In this document: positions 6,175-12,873 of the stretch, piece after piece | How the letters are laid out: every line of letters begins with the position of its first letter | Position numbering within the stretch: position 1 is the first letter of the stretch | Assembly: GCA_003228415.1 (NCBI GenBank) | Contig: QIDL01000456.1 | Span: 1 to 12,873, forward strand | DNA from: Gammaproteobacteria bacterium | Lineage (GTDB): Bacteria; Pseudomonadota; Gammaproteobacteria; Pseudomonadales; Azotimanducaceae | DNA: 12,873 bases | Reading direction: 5' to 3' | Position numbers and translations under genes: made by a program | The notes under the pieces: generated by a model | Database searches by the model: none | Told to the model about the DNA's origin: nothing | What the model saw: the letters and a program-made list of their open reading frames with translations, nothing else

Positions 6175-8378
6175 AATCCCCGCGGAAGCTTCCTGCCCCG
6201 TCGGGCCCGTTCACCGATGTAGTGTTTCAGATCCTTAGGCTTGATCCTCAGATGGCGCTGCCCCGCCAGTATGAGTAACTCGTCATCCGGACCGAGGACT
6301 TGAACTGCAACCATCTGTTCCTCTCCGGATTTGAACACCGGGGTGGGGATGTTGATCAGCTTGTTTCCCTTGCCTCGAGCCAGCTCTGGAACGTCATCGA
6401 GAGGAAATACCAACATGCGACCCTGATTGGTAACCGCTGCGACCTGAAGGTCGGGAGCGCCGGTCAGCGTAACCAGCGGCAGTGACGAGCCTTCCTTCGG
6501 AACACTGAGTAAAGCCTTTCCCGATTTGTTCTTGGTCACCAGATCTTTCAGTCTGGCAACAAACCCATATCCCGCATTACTGGCGAGCAAAACCCGTGTC
6601 TCGTCAGAGCCCATCGATACTCCTACAAAACGGGCCCCTGCCGGTGGCTTCAAGCGACCGGTCAATGGCTCTCCCTGACCACGCGCCGAAGGCAATGTGT
6701 GGGGCGCCACCGCGTAACTGCGGCCGGTCGAATCGAGAAATACCAGAATCTCGTTGGTGCGCCCAAGCGCCGAAAGGCCAAAGCTGTCCCCACCCCGATA
6801 GTTCAATTCCAGCGGGTTTACTTCATGGCCCTTCGCCGAACGGACCCAGCCTTTTTCCGACAACACGACTGTGACAGGCTCGTTGCTCAACAGGTCTTCA
6901 TCGCTGAAGGCGACCGCTTCGACCACCTCGGCCAGGGGCGAGCGGCGCTTGTCGCCAAATGTTTCCGCATCAGCCATGAGTTCCTTTTTCACCATCGTCT
7001 TCAGGCGGGCTTTGGATTTGAGCACTTTCAGGATGTCTGCCTTCTCGGCTTCCAACTCGTCTTTCTCACCTTGGAGTTTCTGTTCTTCGAGCTTCGCAAG
7101 CTGACGCAGGCGGATGTCGAGAATCGCAGTGGCTTGCAAATCGGATAACTTGAACCTCTTCATCAGAACTTTTTTGGGTTCATCCTCTTCGCGAATGATG
7201 CGAATAACTTCGTCGATGTTGAGGTAGGCAACCAGCAAGCCGTCGAGGAGATGCAGCCGGTCGTTGATCTTTTCCAGTCGGAAAGACAGGCGTCGGCGAA
7301 CCGTTTCCTGTCGGAATTCGAGCCACTCTTTGAGCATCCCGACCAGACTCTTCACCCGCGGTTTCTGATCCAGCCCGATGACGTTCATATTGACCCGACA
7401 GCTTCTTTCGAGATCGGTGGTCGCGAATAGATGGCTCATCAGCCGATCGATGTCGACGCGATTCGATCTCGGAACCAGCACCAGACGAGTCGGGCTTTCA
7501 TGGTCGGACTCATCCCGCAGATCCGACACCATCGGCAACTTCTTTGCGTGCATCTGCTGAGCGATCTGCTCCAGAACCTTGGCCGGAGAAGCTTGATGAG
7601 GCAATGCGCTGATCACTACATCACCGTTTTCGAGCTGATAAACAGCACGAGTTTTTATGCTGCCCTTCCCGGTTTCGTACATCTCCCGGATATCCGCCTC
7701 GGGTGTGATGATGGTAGCCTCAGATGGAAAGTCCGGTGCCTTGATATGGGTCATGAGATCGCGAAGAGTCGCGCGTGGTTTGTCCAATAGATGAATACAC
7801 GCGCTGATGATCTCGTTCATGTTGTGGGGCGGTATGTCGGTCGCCATTCCCACCGCGATTCCGGTGGCCCCATTCAGAAGCACAAAGGGCACGCGAGCCG
7901 GTAGCAACTGCGGCTCCTCTCGAGTGGCGTCGTAGTTGGGCAGCAACTCCACCGTGCCCTGGCGGATCTCCGCCAGCAGCAATTCGGCGTGGCGCGACAG
8001 CTTCGCCTCGGTGTAGCGCATGGCCGCAAAGGATTTAGGATCGTCCGGCGCACCCCAGTTGCCTTGACCTTCCACCAGCGGATAGCGGAACGAAAATGGC
8101 TGCGCCATCAGCACCATGGCCTCGTAACAAGCGCTATCACCGTGAGGATGGTATCTACCCAGCACGTCTCCCACCGTAAGCGCCGACTTGGCGTACTTCG
8201 CCGCGTTATTCAACCCGAGCTCGCTCATGGCATAGACGATGCGCCGCTGGACGGGTTTCAACCCGTCCGCCAGGTGAGGCAGAGCGCGATCGTTGATAAC
8301 GTACATCGAGTATTCGAGGTAGGCACGCTCGGTGTAGTTTCGCAGGGGGACGATTTCGAAATCCGTACTTTCGCTCAT
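6135..8378 (-). CDS. parC: DNA topoisomerase IV subunit A
   Basis: ParC is the DNA-cutting subunit of topoisomerase IV, which decatenates daughter chromosomes as a ParC2ParE2 tetramer. With the ATG at 8378 it is 747 residues, close to E. coli ParC (752) and matching the MSES-type start of Pseudomonas ParC. An in-frame ATG at 8411 would add 11 residues, but neither has a strong Shine-Dalgarno sequence. The winged-helix breakage region reads HPHGDSACYEAMV, with Ser82 and Glu86 at the quinolone-determining positions (E. coli Ser80 and Glu84), and AAMRYTEAKLS holds the catalytic Tyr122. NWGAPDDPKSFA and the GATGIAVGMATDIPPHN segment are typical. The coiled-coil region near residue 430 and the C-terminal beta-pinwheel follow. 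ParC rather than GyrA is supported by the short C-terminal domain without the GyrA box and by the linked parE. It lies 64 bases downstream of parE, and its tail overlaps the converging membrane-protein gene. Confidence 0.97.
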   Translation of the reverse strand: MSESTDFEIVPLRNYTERAYLEYSMYVINDRALPHLADGLKPVQRRIVYAMSELGLNNAAKYAKSALTVGDVLGRYHPHGDSACYEAMVLMAQPFSFRYPLVEGQGNWGAPDDPKSFAAMRYTEAKLSRHAELLLAEIRQGTVELLPNYDATREEPQLLPARVPFVLLNGATGIAVGMATDIPPHNMNEIISACIHLLDKPRATLRDLMTHIKAPDFPSEATIITPEADIREMYETGKGSIKTRAVYQLENGDVVISALPHQASPAKVLEQIAQQMHAKKLPMVSDLRDESDHESPTRLVLVPRSNRVDIDRLMSHLFATTDLERSCRVNMNVIGLDQKPRVKSLVGMLKEWLEFRQETVRRRLSFRLEKINDRLHLLDGLLVAYLNIDEVIRIIREEDEPKKVLMKRFKLSDLQATAILDIRLRQLAKLEEQKLQGEKDELEAEKADILKVLKSKARLKTMVKKELMADAETFGDKRRSPLAEVVEAVAFSDEDLLSNEPVTVVLSEKGWVRSAKGHEVNPLELNYRGGDSFGLSALGRTNEILVFLDSTGRSYAVAPHTLPSARGQGEPLTGRLKPPAGARFVGVSMGSDETRVLLASNAGYGFVARLKDLVTKNKSGKALLSVPKEGSSLPLVTLTGAPDLQVAAVTNQGRMLVFPLDDVPELARGKGNKLINIPTPVFKSGEEQMVAVQVLGPDDELLILAGQRHLRIKPKDLKHYIGERARRGRKLPRGFQKVDSLAVEGPA

Positions 8379-8442
8379 TTCGTTTTGTACATATTTAATA
8401 CGTGAACACATTCAGCAGGGAGATGTTGAGGGAAACCACCGC

Positions 8443-10338
8443 CTATGCAATCGAAGCCTGATCACCCTTGGACTCGAGCCAGGTTCGACGATCCCCCGAG
8501 CGCTTCTTCGCCAGCAACATATCGAGCATCTCTTCGGTCTTTTTCGGCGAATCCAAGACCAGTTGTACCAGCCGCCGGGTATCCGGATCCATGGTGGTCT
8601 CCCTGAGCTGCATGGGATTCATTTCACCCAGACCCTTGAATCGTTGAACCACCACATTACCTCGTTTCTTCTCCGCCGCGATCCTGTCCAGGTGGCCTTG
8701 TTTCTCTGCTTCGTCGAGCGCATAAAACACCTCCTTACCCACATCCACTCGATACAGCGGTGGCATGGCGACATAGACGTGGCCGGTCTCCACCAGGGTT
8801 CGGAAGTGTTTGACGAACAAGGCGCACAGAAGCGTCGCGATGTGCAGCCCATCGGAATCCGCATCGGCAAGGATGCAAATCTTGTCGTAGCGCAACCCGC
8901 CAATATCTGCGGAGCCCGGGTCTACCCCAATCGCAACCGAGATGTCGTGAATCTCCTGTGAGGCCAGCACCTGGCCGACATCCACTTCCCAGGTGTTGAG
9001 GATTTTTCCTCTGAGAGGCATCACGGCTTGAAACTCTCGATCACGAGCTTGTTTGGCCGAACCGCCTGCGGAGTCACCCTCGACGAGAAAGAGTTCTGCC
9101 CGATCGGCATCCTGGCCTGAACAGTCTGCCAGCTTGCCAGGCAGGGCGGGCCCGGTGGTGATCTTCTTACGAGCAACTTTCTTTGCGGCCTGGAGCCGGC
9201 GTTGAGCGTTGCCGATAGCGAGTTGCGCCAGCCGTTCCCCGTCCTGCGGGTGCTCATTGAGCCATAAACTGAAGGCATCCTTGGCGACCCCACTAATGAA
9301 CACGGCCGAGTTCCTCGACGACAGCTTCTCCTTGGTCTGACCGGAAAACTGTGGATCGGCGAGTTTTGCCGAGAGTACATAAGAACATTGCAGCCACAGA
9401 TCGTCTCCGGTGAGTTTGATTCCCCGGGGGAGAAGATCACGAAACTCGCAAAACTCCTTCAATGCGTCGCTGAGCCCGCTGCGCAGTCCGTTGACGTGGG
9501 TACCTCCCTGAGGGGTGGGGATCAGATTCACGTAGGCTTCGGTCATCAGCTCAGCGCCATCGAGAACCCATTGGACTGCCCAGTCCACCCCCTCTTCGTT
9601 GCCTTCGGCGCTGTGCATGAAGGGTTCCTCGGGCAAGGTATCCACTCCCAGAAGGGTAGTCTCCATATAGCTTTTGAGACCATCCTCAAAGTACCAGGAT
9701 TCGTTGTCTTCCTTCCTGCCCTCGACGTTGAAGGAGACACGCAGCCCGGGGCAGAGCACCGCTTTTGCTCGAAGCAGATGCTTCAACCGGACAACGGAGA
9801 TCTTTGCCGTGTCGAAATAGCTCGCCTCCGGCAGAAACCAGACCCGAGTGCCGGTGTTGCGCTTGCCGACCGTATCAACCTCTTTCAACCTGGAAGTGGG
9901 TTTGCCTTTCCGATAAGTCTGTCGGTAGAGCTTGCCATCCCGTTTGACTTCGACTTCGAGTTTTTCCGAGAGCGCGTTGACGACAGACACTCCAACACCA
10001 TGCAGACCGCCAGAGAAGCTGTAATTTTCGTTATCGAACTTCGCCCCCGAATGCAGGCGCGTGAGTATCAATTCAACACCGGAGATCTTGTATTTCGAAT
10101 GGTTATCGACCGGCATGCCACGGCCGTCATCGATCACTTCAACAGAGCCATCCTTCAGCAGCGTCACGTCAATCTCACGCGCATATCCGGCCAGTGCCTC
10201 ATCGACGCTATTGTCCACCACCTCCTGTACCAGGTGATTGGGTCGGCTGGTATCGGTATACATGCCCGGGCGGCGGCGAACAGGTTCGAGACCGGATAGA
10301 ACTTGCAGGGACTCGACTGAATATTTCTCTGAGGCCAT
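8443..10338 (-). CDS. parE: DNA topoisomerase IV subunit B
   Basis: ParE is the ATPase subunit of topoisomerase IV. Its 631 residues nearly equal E. coli ParE (630). The GHKL ATPase domain carries QEVVDNSVDEA (catalytic Glu39, Asn43), IDDGRGMPV (Asp70-Gly74 region) and GLHGVGVSVVNALS from 111. QTKEKLSSR in the transducer domain holds the ATP-contacting lysine. The TOPRIM domain has LVEGDSAGGSAKQARDRE with Glu420 and ADADSDGLHI with Asp492, Asp494 and Asp496 for metal binding. The form DADSDG, and the lack of the 160-170 residue insertion found in many proteobacterial GyrB proteins, mark this as ParE. The ATG at 10338 follows the cpdA stop after only three bases. An AGGAG lies 15 bases upstream inside cpdA, rather far for a ribosome binding site, so translation may depend partly on coupling to cpdA. 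Confidence 0.97.
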   Translation of the reverse strand: MASEKYSVESLQVLSGLEPVRRRPGMYTDTSRPNHLVQEVVDNSVDEALAGYAREIDVTLLKDGSVEVIDDGRGMPVDNHSKYKISGVELILTRLHSGAKFDNENYSFSGGLHGVGVSVVNALSEKLEVEVKRDGKLYRQTYRKGKPTSRLKEVDTVGKRNTGTRVWFLPEASYFDTAKISVVRLKHLLRAKAVLCPGLRVSFNVEGRKEDNESWYFEDGLKSYMETTLLGVDTLPEEPFMHSAEGNEEGVDWAVQWVLDGAELMTEAYVNLIPTPQGGTHVNGLRSGLSDALKEFCEFRDLLPRGIKLTGDDLWLQCSYVLSAKLADPQFSGQTKEKLSSRNSAVFISGVAKDAFSLWLNEHPQDGERLAQLAIGNAQRRLQAAKKVARKKITTGPALPGKLADCSGQDADRAELFLVEGDSAGGSAKQARDREFQAVMPLRGKILNTWEVDVGQVLASQEIHDISVAIGVDPGSADIGGLRYDKICILADADSDGLHIATLLCALFVKHFRTLVETGHVYVAMPPLYRVDVGKEVFYALDEAEKQGHLDRIAAEKKRGNVVVQRFKGLGEMNPMQLRETTMDPDTRRLVQLVLDSPKKTEEMLDMLLAKKRSGDRRTWLESKGDQASIA

Positions 10339-10341
10339 TGG

Positions 10342-11193
10342 TTAGTTTGTTAGCTCCTGCTGAAACTGGGACATGTCGACGGTCAACGGATAGTCGTCTA
10401 CGCGCTCAACCGAGGTTGTGACGCCGCCTTCGTGATCGAGGTACAGCCATCGATAGCCAGGCTTCTGATCGTCTACCGAAAAACTCTGGGTGCCAGGTGC
10501 AAATTGAATACAGGTAGACGGTGTGCCCAGCAGGATTATGTCGCGATAGCTGGATTCGACTACCTGATGTGCGTGACCGAACACCATGGCTCTGGCGGTG
10601 CTGTGTTCAGACAGCCACTCTAACAGTTCGGCACCATTTGTAATCCGATCTTTGTCAAGCCAGGGACAACCCACCTCGATGGGCGGGTGATGGGTCGCAA
10701 GGAGCACATGACAATCCCGGAATTTCTTACAAGCGTTCTGCAGACTGGCGAACTCCGCCGCATCGACGCTGCCCCCGGGTTGGTCGTCCTCGTGGCTGTC
10801 CATCGCCAGCACCACCCAGCCCGGGAGGTGCAGTTCGCGTCTCTCGGCCAGGGAACCCATCCTCCGGGTGACATCATGATTGCCTGCCAGCACCAGAGCA
10901 GGACCCTGGAATCGGTCAGTCAACAGCTTCCAGAATCTCTGGTAGACCTCCGGGTGAGAATCATGTGCGACGTCACCGGTGACCAACACCGCATCCGGGA
11001 CCTGCCGGGCCAACGCCTGATCGAGTACCGCCGAGACGCTTGCGTCGGTGTCTACACCCAGCAACGAGCCGCCGGGCTGCCGCCGTAAATGTACATCCGT
11101 GATCTGCAGTACGGTGAGTACTGGTTGCTCTGCAGCGCTGTCAGTCAATTTGCGAGTACGGGTACCCCGGCGGCGACGCCATGGGTAAGGCAC
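10342..11193 (-). CDS. cpdA: 3',5'-cyclic AMP phosphodiesterase CpdA
   Basis: This is a class III cyclic-nucleotide phosphodiesterase of the calcineurin-like metallophosphoesterase superfamily, which hydrolyses cAMP to AMP and so tempers CRP/Vfr-type signalling. All metal-binding motifs are present (numbered from the GTG): ITDVHL (Asp33, His35), TGDVAHD (73-78), AGNHD (104-107), THHPP (His168, His169) and FGHAHQV (206-210). The start is uncertain. GTG at 11193 gives 283 residues with a basic stretch and a 49-base overlap with the upstream gene. TTG at 11148 gives 268 residues and overlaps the upstream TGA as TTGA, a typical coupling arrangement. Neither has a good Shine-Dalgarno sequence, and the shorter form fits the usual family length better. 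The gene sits between the DUF1249 gene and parE; in E. coli cpdA lies in the same yqiB-cpdA-yqiA-parE order. Confidence 0.93.
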   Translation of the reverse strand: MPYPWRRRRGTRTRKLTDSAAEQPVLTVLQITDVHLRRQPGGSLLGVDTDASVSAVLDQALARQVPDAVLVTGDVAHDSHPEVYQRFWKLLTDRFQGPALVLAGNHDVTRRMGSLAERRELHLPGWVVLAMDSHEDDQPGGSVDAAEFASLQNACKKFRDCHVLLATHHPPIEVGCPWLDKDRITNGAELLEWLSEHSTARAMVFGHAHQVVESSYRDIILLGTPSTCIQFAPGTQSFSVDDQKPGYRWLYLDHEGGVTTSVERVDDYPLTVDMSQFQQELTN

Positions 11194-11591
11194 AGGGAAA
11201 GATATTCCCCAAGGAATCGATTGATCTGAGCCTTCTCGTCCGGATGACGCATGTCCGCGTTGGGATAGTCGTATACCGCTCGAAGGAAATGACGTCTACC
11301 CTGATACTCCACGACTTCCGCGCTTCGCGCGTCGTGATACAGGCGAATGGTCATGCTGGCTTTGTGGTTCCAGGGTACTTCTGGTCGCTGACTCAATTTT
11401 ACCAGGGTGGTGTAGGGACTTCGATCCAGAACATCGAGCCGGACTTCAAGCCGCGTGCCGTTGCCGTCCACACCCATGCTCGCGCTGTCAAATTCCTTGA
11501 GGCGCGGAAACAGCTTGCTCAAACGCAAGTAGTTCGCATCGCACTCAGCCATGTGTGCGGGAAGATCCATGTTGTAACGCCTGCCTGGCAT
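11145..11591 (-). CDS. yqiB: DUF1249 family protein (YqiB-like)
   Basis: This 148-residue cytoplasmic protein of unknown function matches the DUF1249 family, found beside cpdA and parE in many gammaproteobacteria. Family-typical stretches are ANYLRLSKLFP near the N terminus, the RSPYTTLVKLSQ region, MTIRLYHDARSAEVVEYQ with the conserved RLYHDAR core, AVYDYPNADM, and the tail DEKAQINRFLGEYLSLCL. There is no signal peptide or transmembrane segment. The start may be ATG at 11591 (MPGRRYNMDLP) or ATG at 11570 (MDLPAHMAECDANY). The second gives a start nearer the conserved region and has an AGGC about nine bases upstream, so 141 residues is also plausible. Its stop overlaps a possible TTG start of cpdA, pointing to co-transcription with cpdA, parE and parC. 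Symbol assigned by family and position only. Confidence 0.85.
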   Translation of the reverse strand: MPGRRYNMDLPAHMAECDANYLRLSKLFPRLKEFDSASMGVDGNGTRLEVRLDVLDRSPYTTLVKLSQRPEVPWNHKASMTIRLYHDARSAEVVEYQGRRHFLRAVYDYPNADMRHPDEKAQINRFLGEYLSLCLTHGVAAGVPVLAN

Positions 11592-11718
11592 CGCGCTCTA
11601 ATTCACCCTTTTTCCGTGACACTGAGACCCTAATATACCTGCTGATACGCGCTGCGCCACCGATAAATGCGCAAAAAACGGAGATTGCTTTTTCGAAATG
11701 GCCGTTCGTTCATCCGCT
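11592..11718 (-). promoter_or_regulatory. Short gap between waaA and yqiB, possible operon promoter
   Basis: This 127-base gap is the longest non-coding stretch in the window and is locally AT-richer than its surroundings. It is the natural place for a promoter of the yqiB-cpdA-parE-parC unit. A TATATT at 11637-11632 on the minus strand could be a -10 element, but I see no convincing -35 at 16-18 bases. I therefore do not call a defined promoter. Confidence 0.3.
11673..11706 (-). terminator. Weak possible terminator after waaA
   Basis: On the minus strand, AACGG (11706-11702) can pair with CCGTT (11681-11677), followed by a run of T ending at 11673. It starts 13 bases after the waaA stop. 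The stem is only five base pairs with a loop of 20 bases, so this is a weak candidate. Confidence 0.25.
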
Positions 11719-12873
11719 TCAGGGCAAATGGGAGACGGCGCGTATCTGCGCCCGGAGCATTGCCAGCAGGCGCTCTGCAGCACCGGTGTTTTCAAGCACC
11801 ACCAATTTTGCGACTCCAGCCAGTCGCAGTTGTCGTTGTTGATCGCTGAAGAAATCGACAACGGCTTCAGCAACTTCCGTCGCGCTGCCGACAAGACTCA
11901 AGCAACCGGCATCGGTAAACGCGGCAACCACATCGGGAAAATTGAAGGTTTCCGGCCCCATGAGCAACGGCTGACCACAGATGGCAGCCTCGATAGGATT
12001 GTGCCCGCCGACGCCGACCAGACTTCCGCCCAGGTAAGCCACCTTCGATAGACCATACAGGTACAGCAACTCCCCCATGGTATCACCGAGGATCACCTCC
12101 GGGCCGTCTGCAGGCATGGCCGTTGCGTCACTGGTACGTCGGTAACTGAATTTCTGCGTTTCGATCAGCTCCCCGATCTCGTCACTTCGATTGACATGCC
12201 TGGGTACAAGAATCAGCAGCGCATTGTCGAATCGCTCGAGAATCTTGCGGTGGGCCTGCAAAAGTATCGCTTCCTCACCCCCGTGAGTACTCCCTGCGAC
12301 CCAGACTCGCCGGGCCGTCAGGCTCCAGCGGTCGATGAGTTCCAGAACCCGTTCCGCGTGATCCGCAGGAAGTTCAACATCGAACTTCACACTACCGAGC
12401 ACGCCGATCCGATCGGCCCGTGCACCCAACTCGAGAAAGCGTTCCGCATGATCCGGATACTGACAGGCGACGAACGTCAGATGGGCAAGCATCTCGCGAG
12501 TCAGCGCCCGGACGCGCGCATAACCGCGTGCCGATCTTTCCGAGAGCCTGGCGTTTACCAGCAGCGCCGGGACACCTCGTTGGTGCGCAGAACGCAACGT
12601 GTTCGGCCAGAGCTCCGTTTCCATCAGAACCAGCAGCCGGGGTTTCACTCGATCAAAGAAGCGCTCGACTGCGCCCGGAAAGTCATAGGGAGCATAGCAG
12701 TGGGCAACCGCATCACCGAGTCTGGCAGCGACCTGTGCCGAACCCGTGGGTGTCATGGTTGTCACCAGGAACGGAACTTCGGGAAATTCACGAATGAGCT
12801 GGGAAATGAGTGGTGCGGCAGCTATTGCCTCACCGGCGGACACAGTGTGGAACCAGATGGGGTTTTCGGGAAC
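11719..12873 (-). CDS. waaA: Kdo transferase WaaA, N-terminus beyond window edge
   Basis: WaaA (KdtA) is a GT30 glycosyltransferase that adds Kdo from CMP-Kdo to lipid IVA at the inner face of the cytoplasmic membrane. The frame stays open to the window's right end, and 384 residues are visible. Residues before the internal GTG at 12843 read PENPIWFHT, continuing into VSAGEA, the family's conserved S-x-GE segment with the catalytic Glu. So the true start is outside, and roughly 40 residues with the membrane anchor are missing. Other marks are VTTMTPTGSAQV, RLLVLMETELWPN, the ARLSERSARGY segment, VWVAGSTHGGEE at the start of the C-terminal Rossmann domain, and LGGSLVGVGGHNPIEAA with LLMGPETFNFPDV near the CMP-Kdo site. 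Whether it adds one or two Kdo units cannot be read from sequence. The TGA at 11721-11719 ends the gene 127 bases before the next start. Confidence 0.96.
   Translation of the reverse strand, partial: VPENPIWFHTVSAGEAIAAAPLISQLIREFPEVPFLVTTMTPTGSAQVAARLGDAVAHCYAPYDFPGAVERFFDRVKPRLLVLMETELWPNTLRSAHQRGVPALLVNARLSERSARGYARVRALTREMLAHLTFVACQYPDHAERFLELGARADRIGVLGSVKFDVELPADHAERVLELIDRWSLTARRVWVAGSTHGGEEAILLQAHRKILERFDNALLILVPRHVNRSDEIGELIETQKFSYRRTSDATAMPADGPEVILGDTMGELLYLYGLSKVAYLGGSLVGVGGHNPIEAAICGQPLLMGPETFNFPDVVAAFTDAGCLSLVGSATEVAEAVVDFFSDQQRQLRLAGVAKLVVLENTGAAERLLAMLRAQIRAVSHLP

Noticed and set aside
8379..8442. Separate promoter for parC in the parE-parC gap
   Set aside because: A TATTAA and other AT-rich hexamers are present, but no -35-like element is found at a proper distance.
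9388..10299. 303-codon plus-strand open frame antisense to parE
   Set aside because: It lies wholly within the unmistakable parE gene, has no recognisable domain, and its composition follows from parE codon use.
11181..11633. 150-codon plus-strand frame opposite the DUF1249 gene
   Set aside because: The minus-strand frame matches DUF1249 motifs and gene order, so the plus frame is a shadow.
12841..12843. GTG at 12843 as the waaA start
   Set aside because: It is the Val of the conserved VSAGE segment; the frame continues upstream with PENPIWFHT, matching the WaaA family.
1..12873. A defence, mobile or biosynthetic system
   Set aside because: Every sizeable frame is accounted for by core genes with conserved order; no transposase, integrase, toxin-antitoxin pair, CRISPR repeat or synthase was seen.

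Overview
The window looks like a conserved chromosomal block from a moderately GC-rich gammaproteobacterium. The gene order (PilZ-like protein, fimX, serB, ahpA/ytjB-type membrane protein, parC, parE, cpdA, DUF1249/yqiB, waaA) resembles the fimX-serB-parC-parE-cpdA neighbourhood of Pseudomonas as I remember it. However, several Pseudomonas genes of that block are absent, including the yqiA esterase and nudF/aspP hydrolase genes, and FimX is clearly longer than the Pseudomonas protein. A related but different gammaproteobacterial lineage is therefore more likely than Pseudomonas itself. All identifications are from reading the sequence and from memory of the families; no searches were run.

Layout. 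(1) 1-3746, plus strand: the 3' part of a PilZ-like gene, running in from the left edge, followed after 23 bases by fimX. FimX is a degenerate REC-PAS-GGDEF-EAL protein of the kind that senses c-di-GMP and controls type IV pilus assembly. (2) 3793-5022, minus: serB, the last enzyme of serine synthesis, converging on fimX with a small inverted repeat in the 46-base gap. (3) 5047-6174, plus: a two-transmembrane AhpA/YtjB (SMP) family protein, divergent from serB with only 24 bases between the start codons. (4) 6135-11591, minus: DUF1249 (yqiB-like) - cpdA - parE - parC, closely packed and probably co-transcribed. It supplies cAMP phosphodiesterase and both topoisomerase IV subunits. parC overlaps the membrane-protein gene tail to tail by 40 bases. 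(5) 11719-12873, minus: waaA (Kdo transferase), whose 5' end lies beyond the right edge.

How the genes fit together. The left part is a cyclic-dinucleotide signalling pair likely linked to twitching motility or surface behaviour. The rest is housekeeping: serine synthesis, chromosome decatenation, cAMP turnover and LPS core synthesis. There is no mobile element, CRISPR array, tRNA or rRNA, and no obvious defence or biosynthetic cluster. Coding density is very high, with no gene-free stretch above 130 bases. The points most worth a second look are the long acidic repeat-bearing linker in FimX, the near-edge 18-base tandem repeat, the cyclase-like C-terminal domain suggested for the YtjB-family protein, and the tightly packed start and stop junctions.
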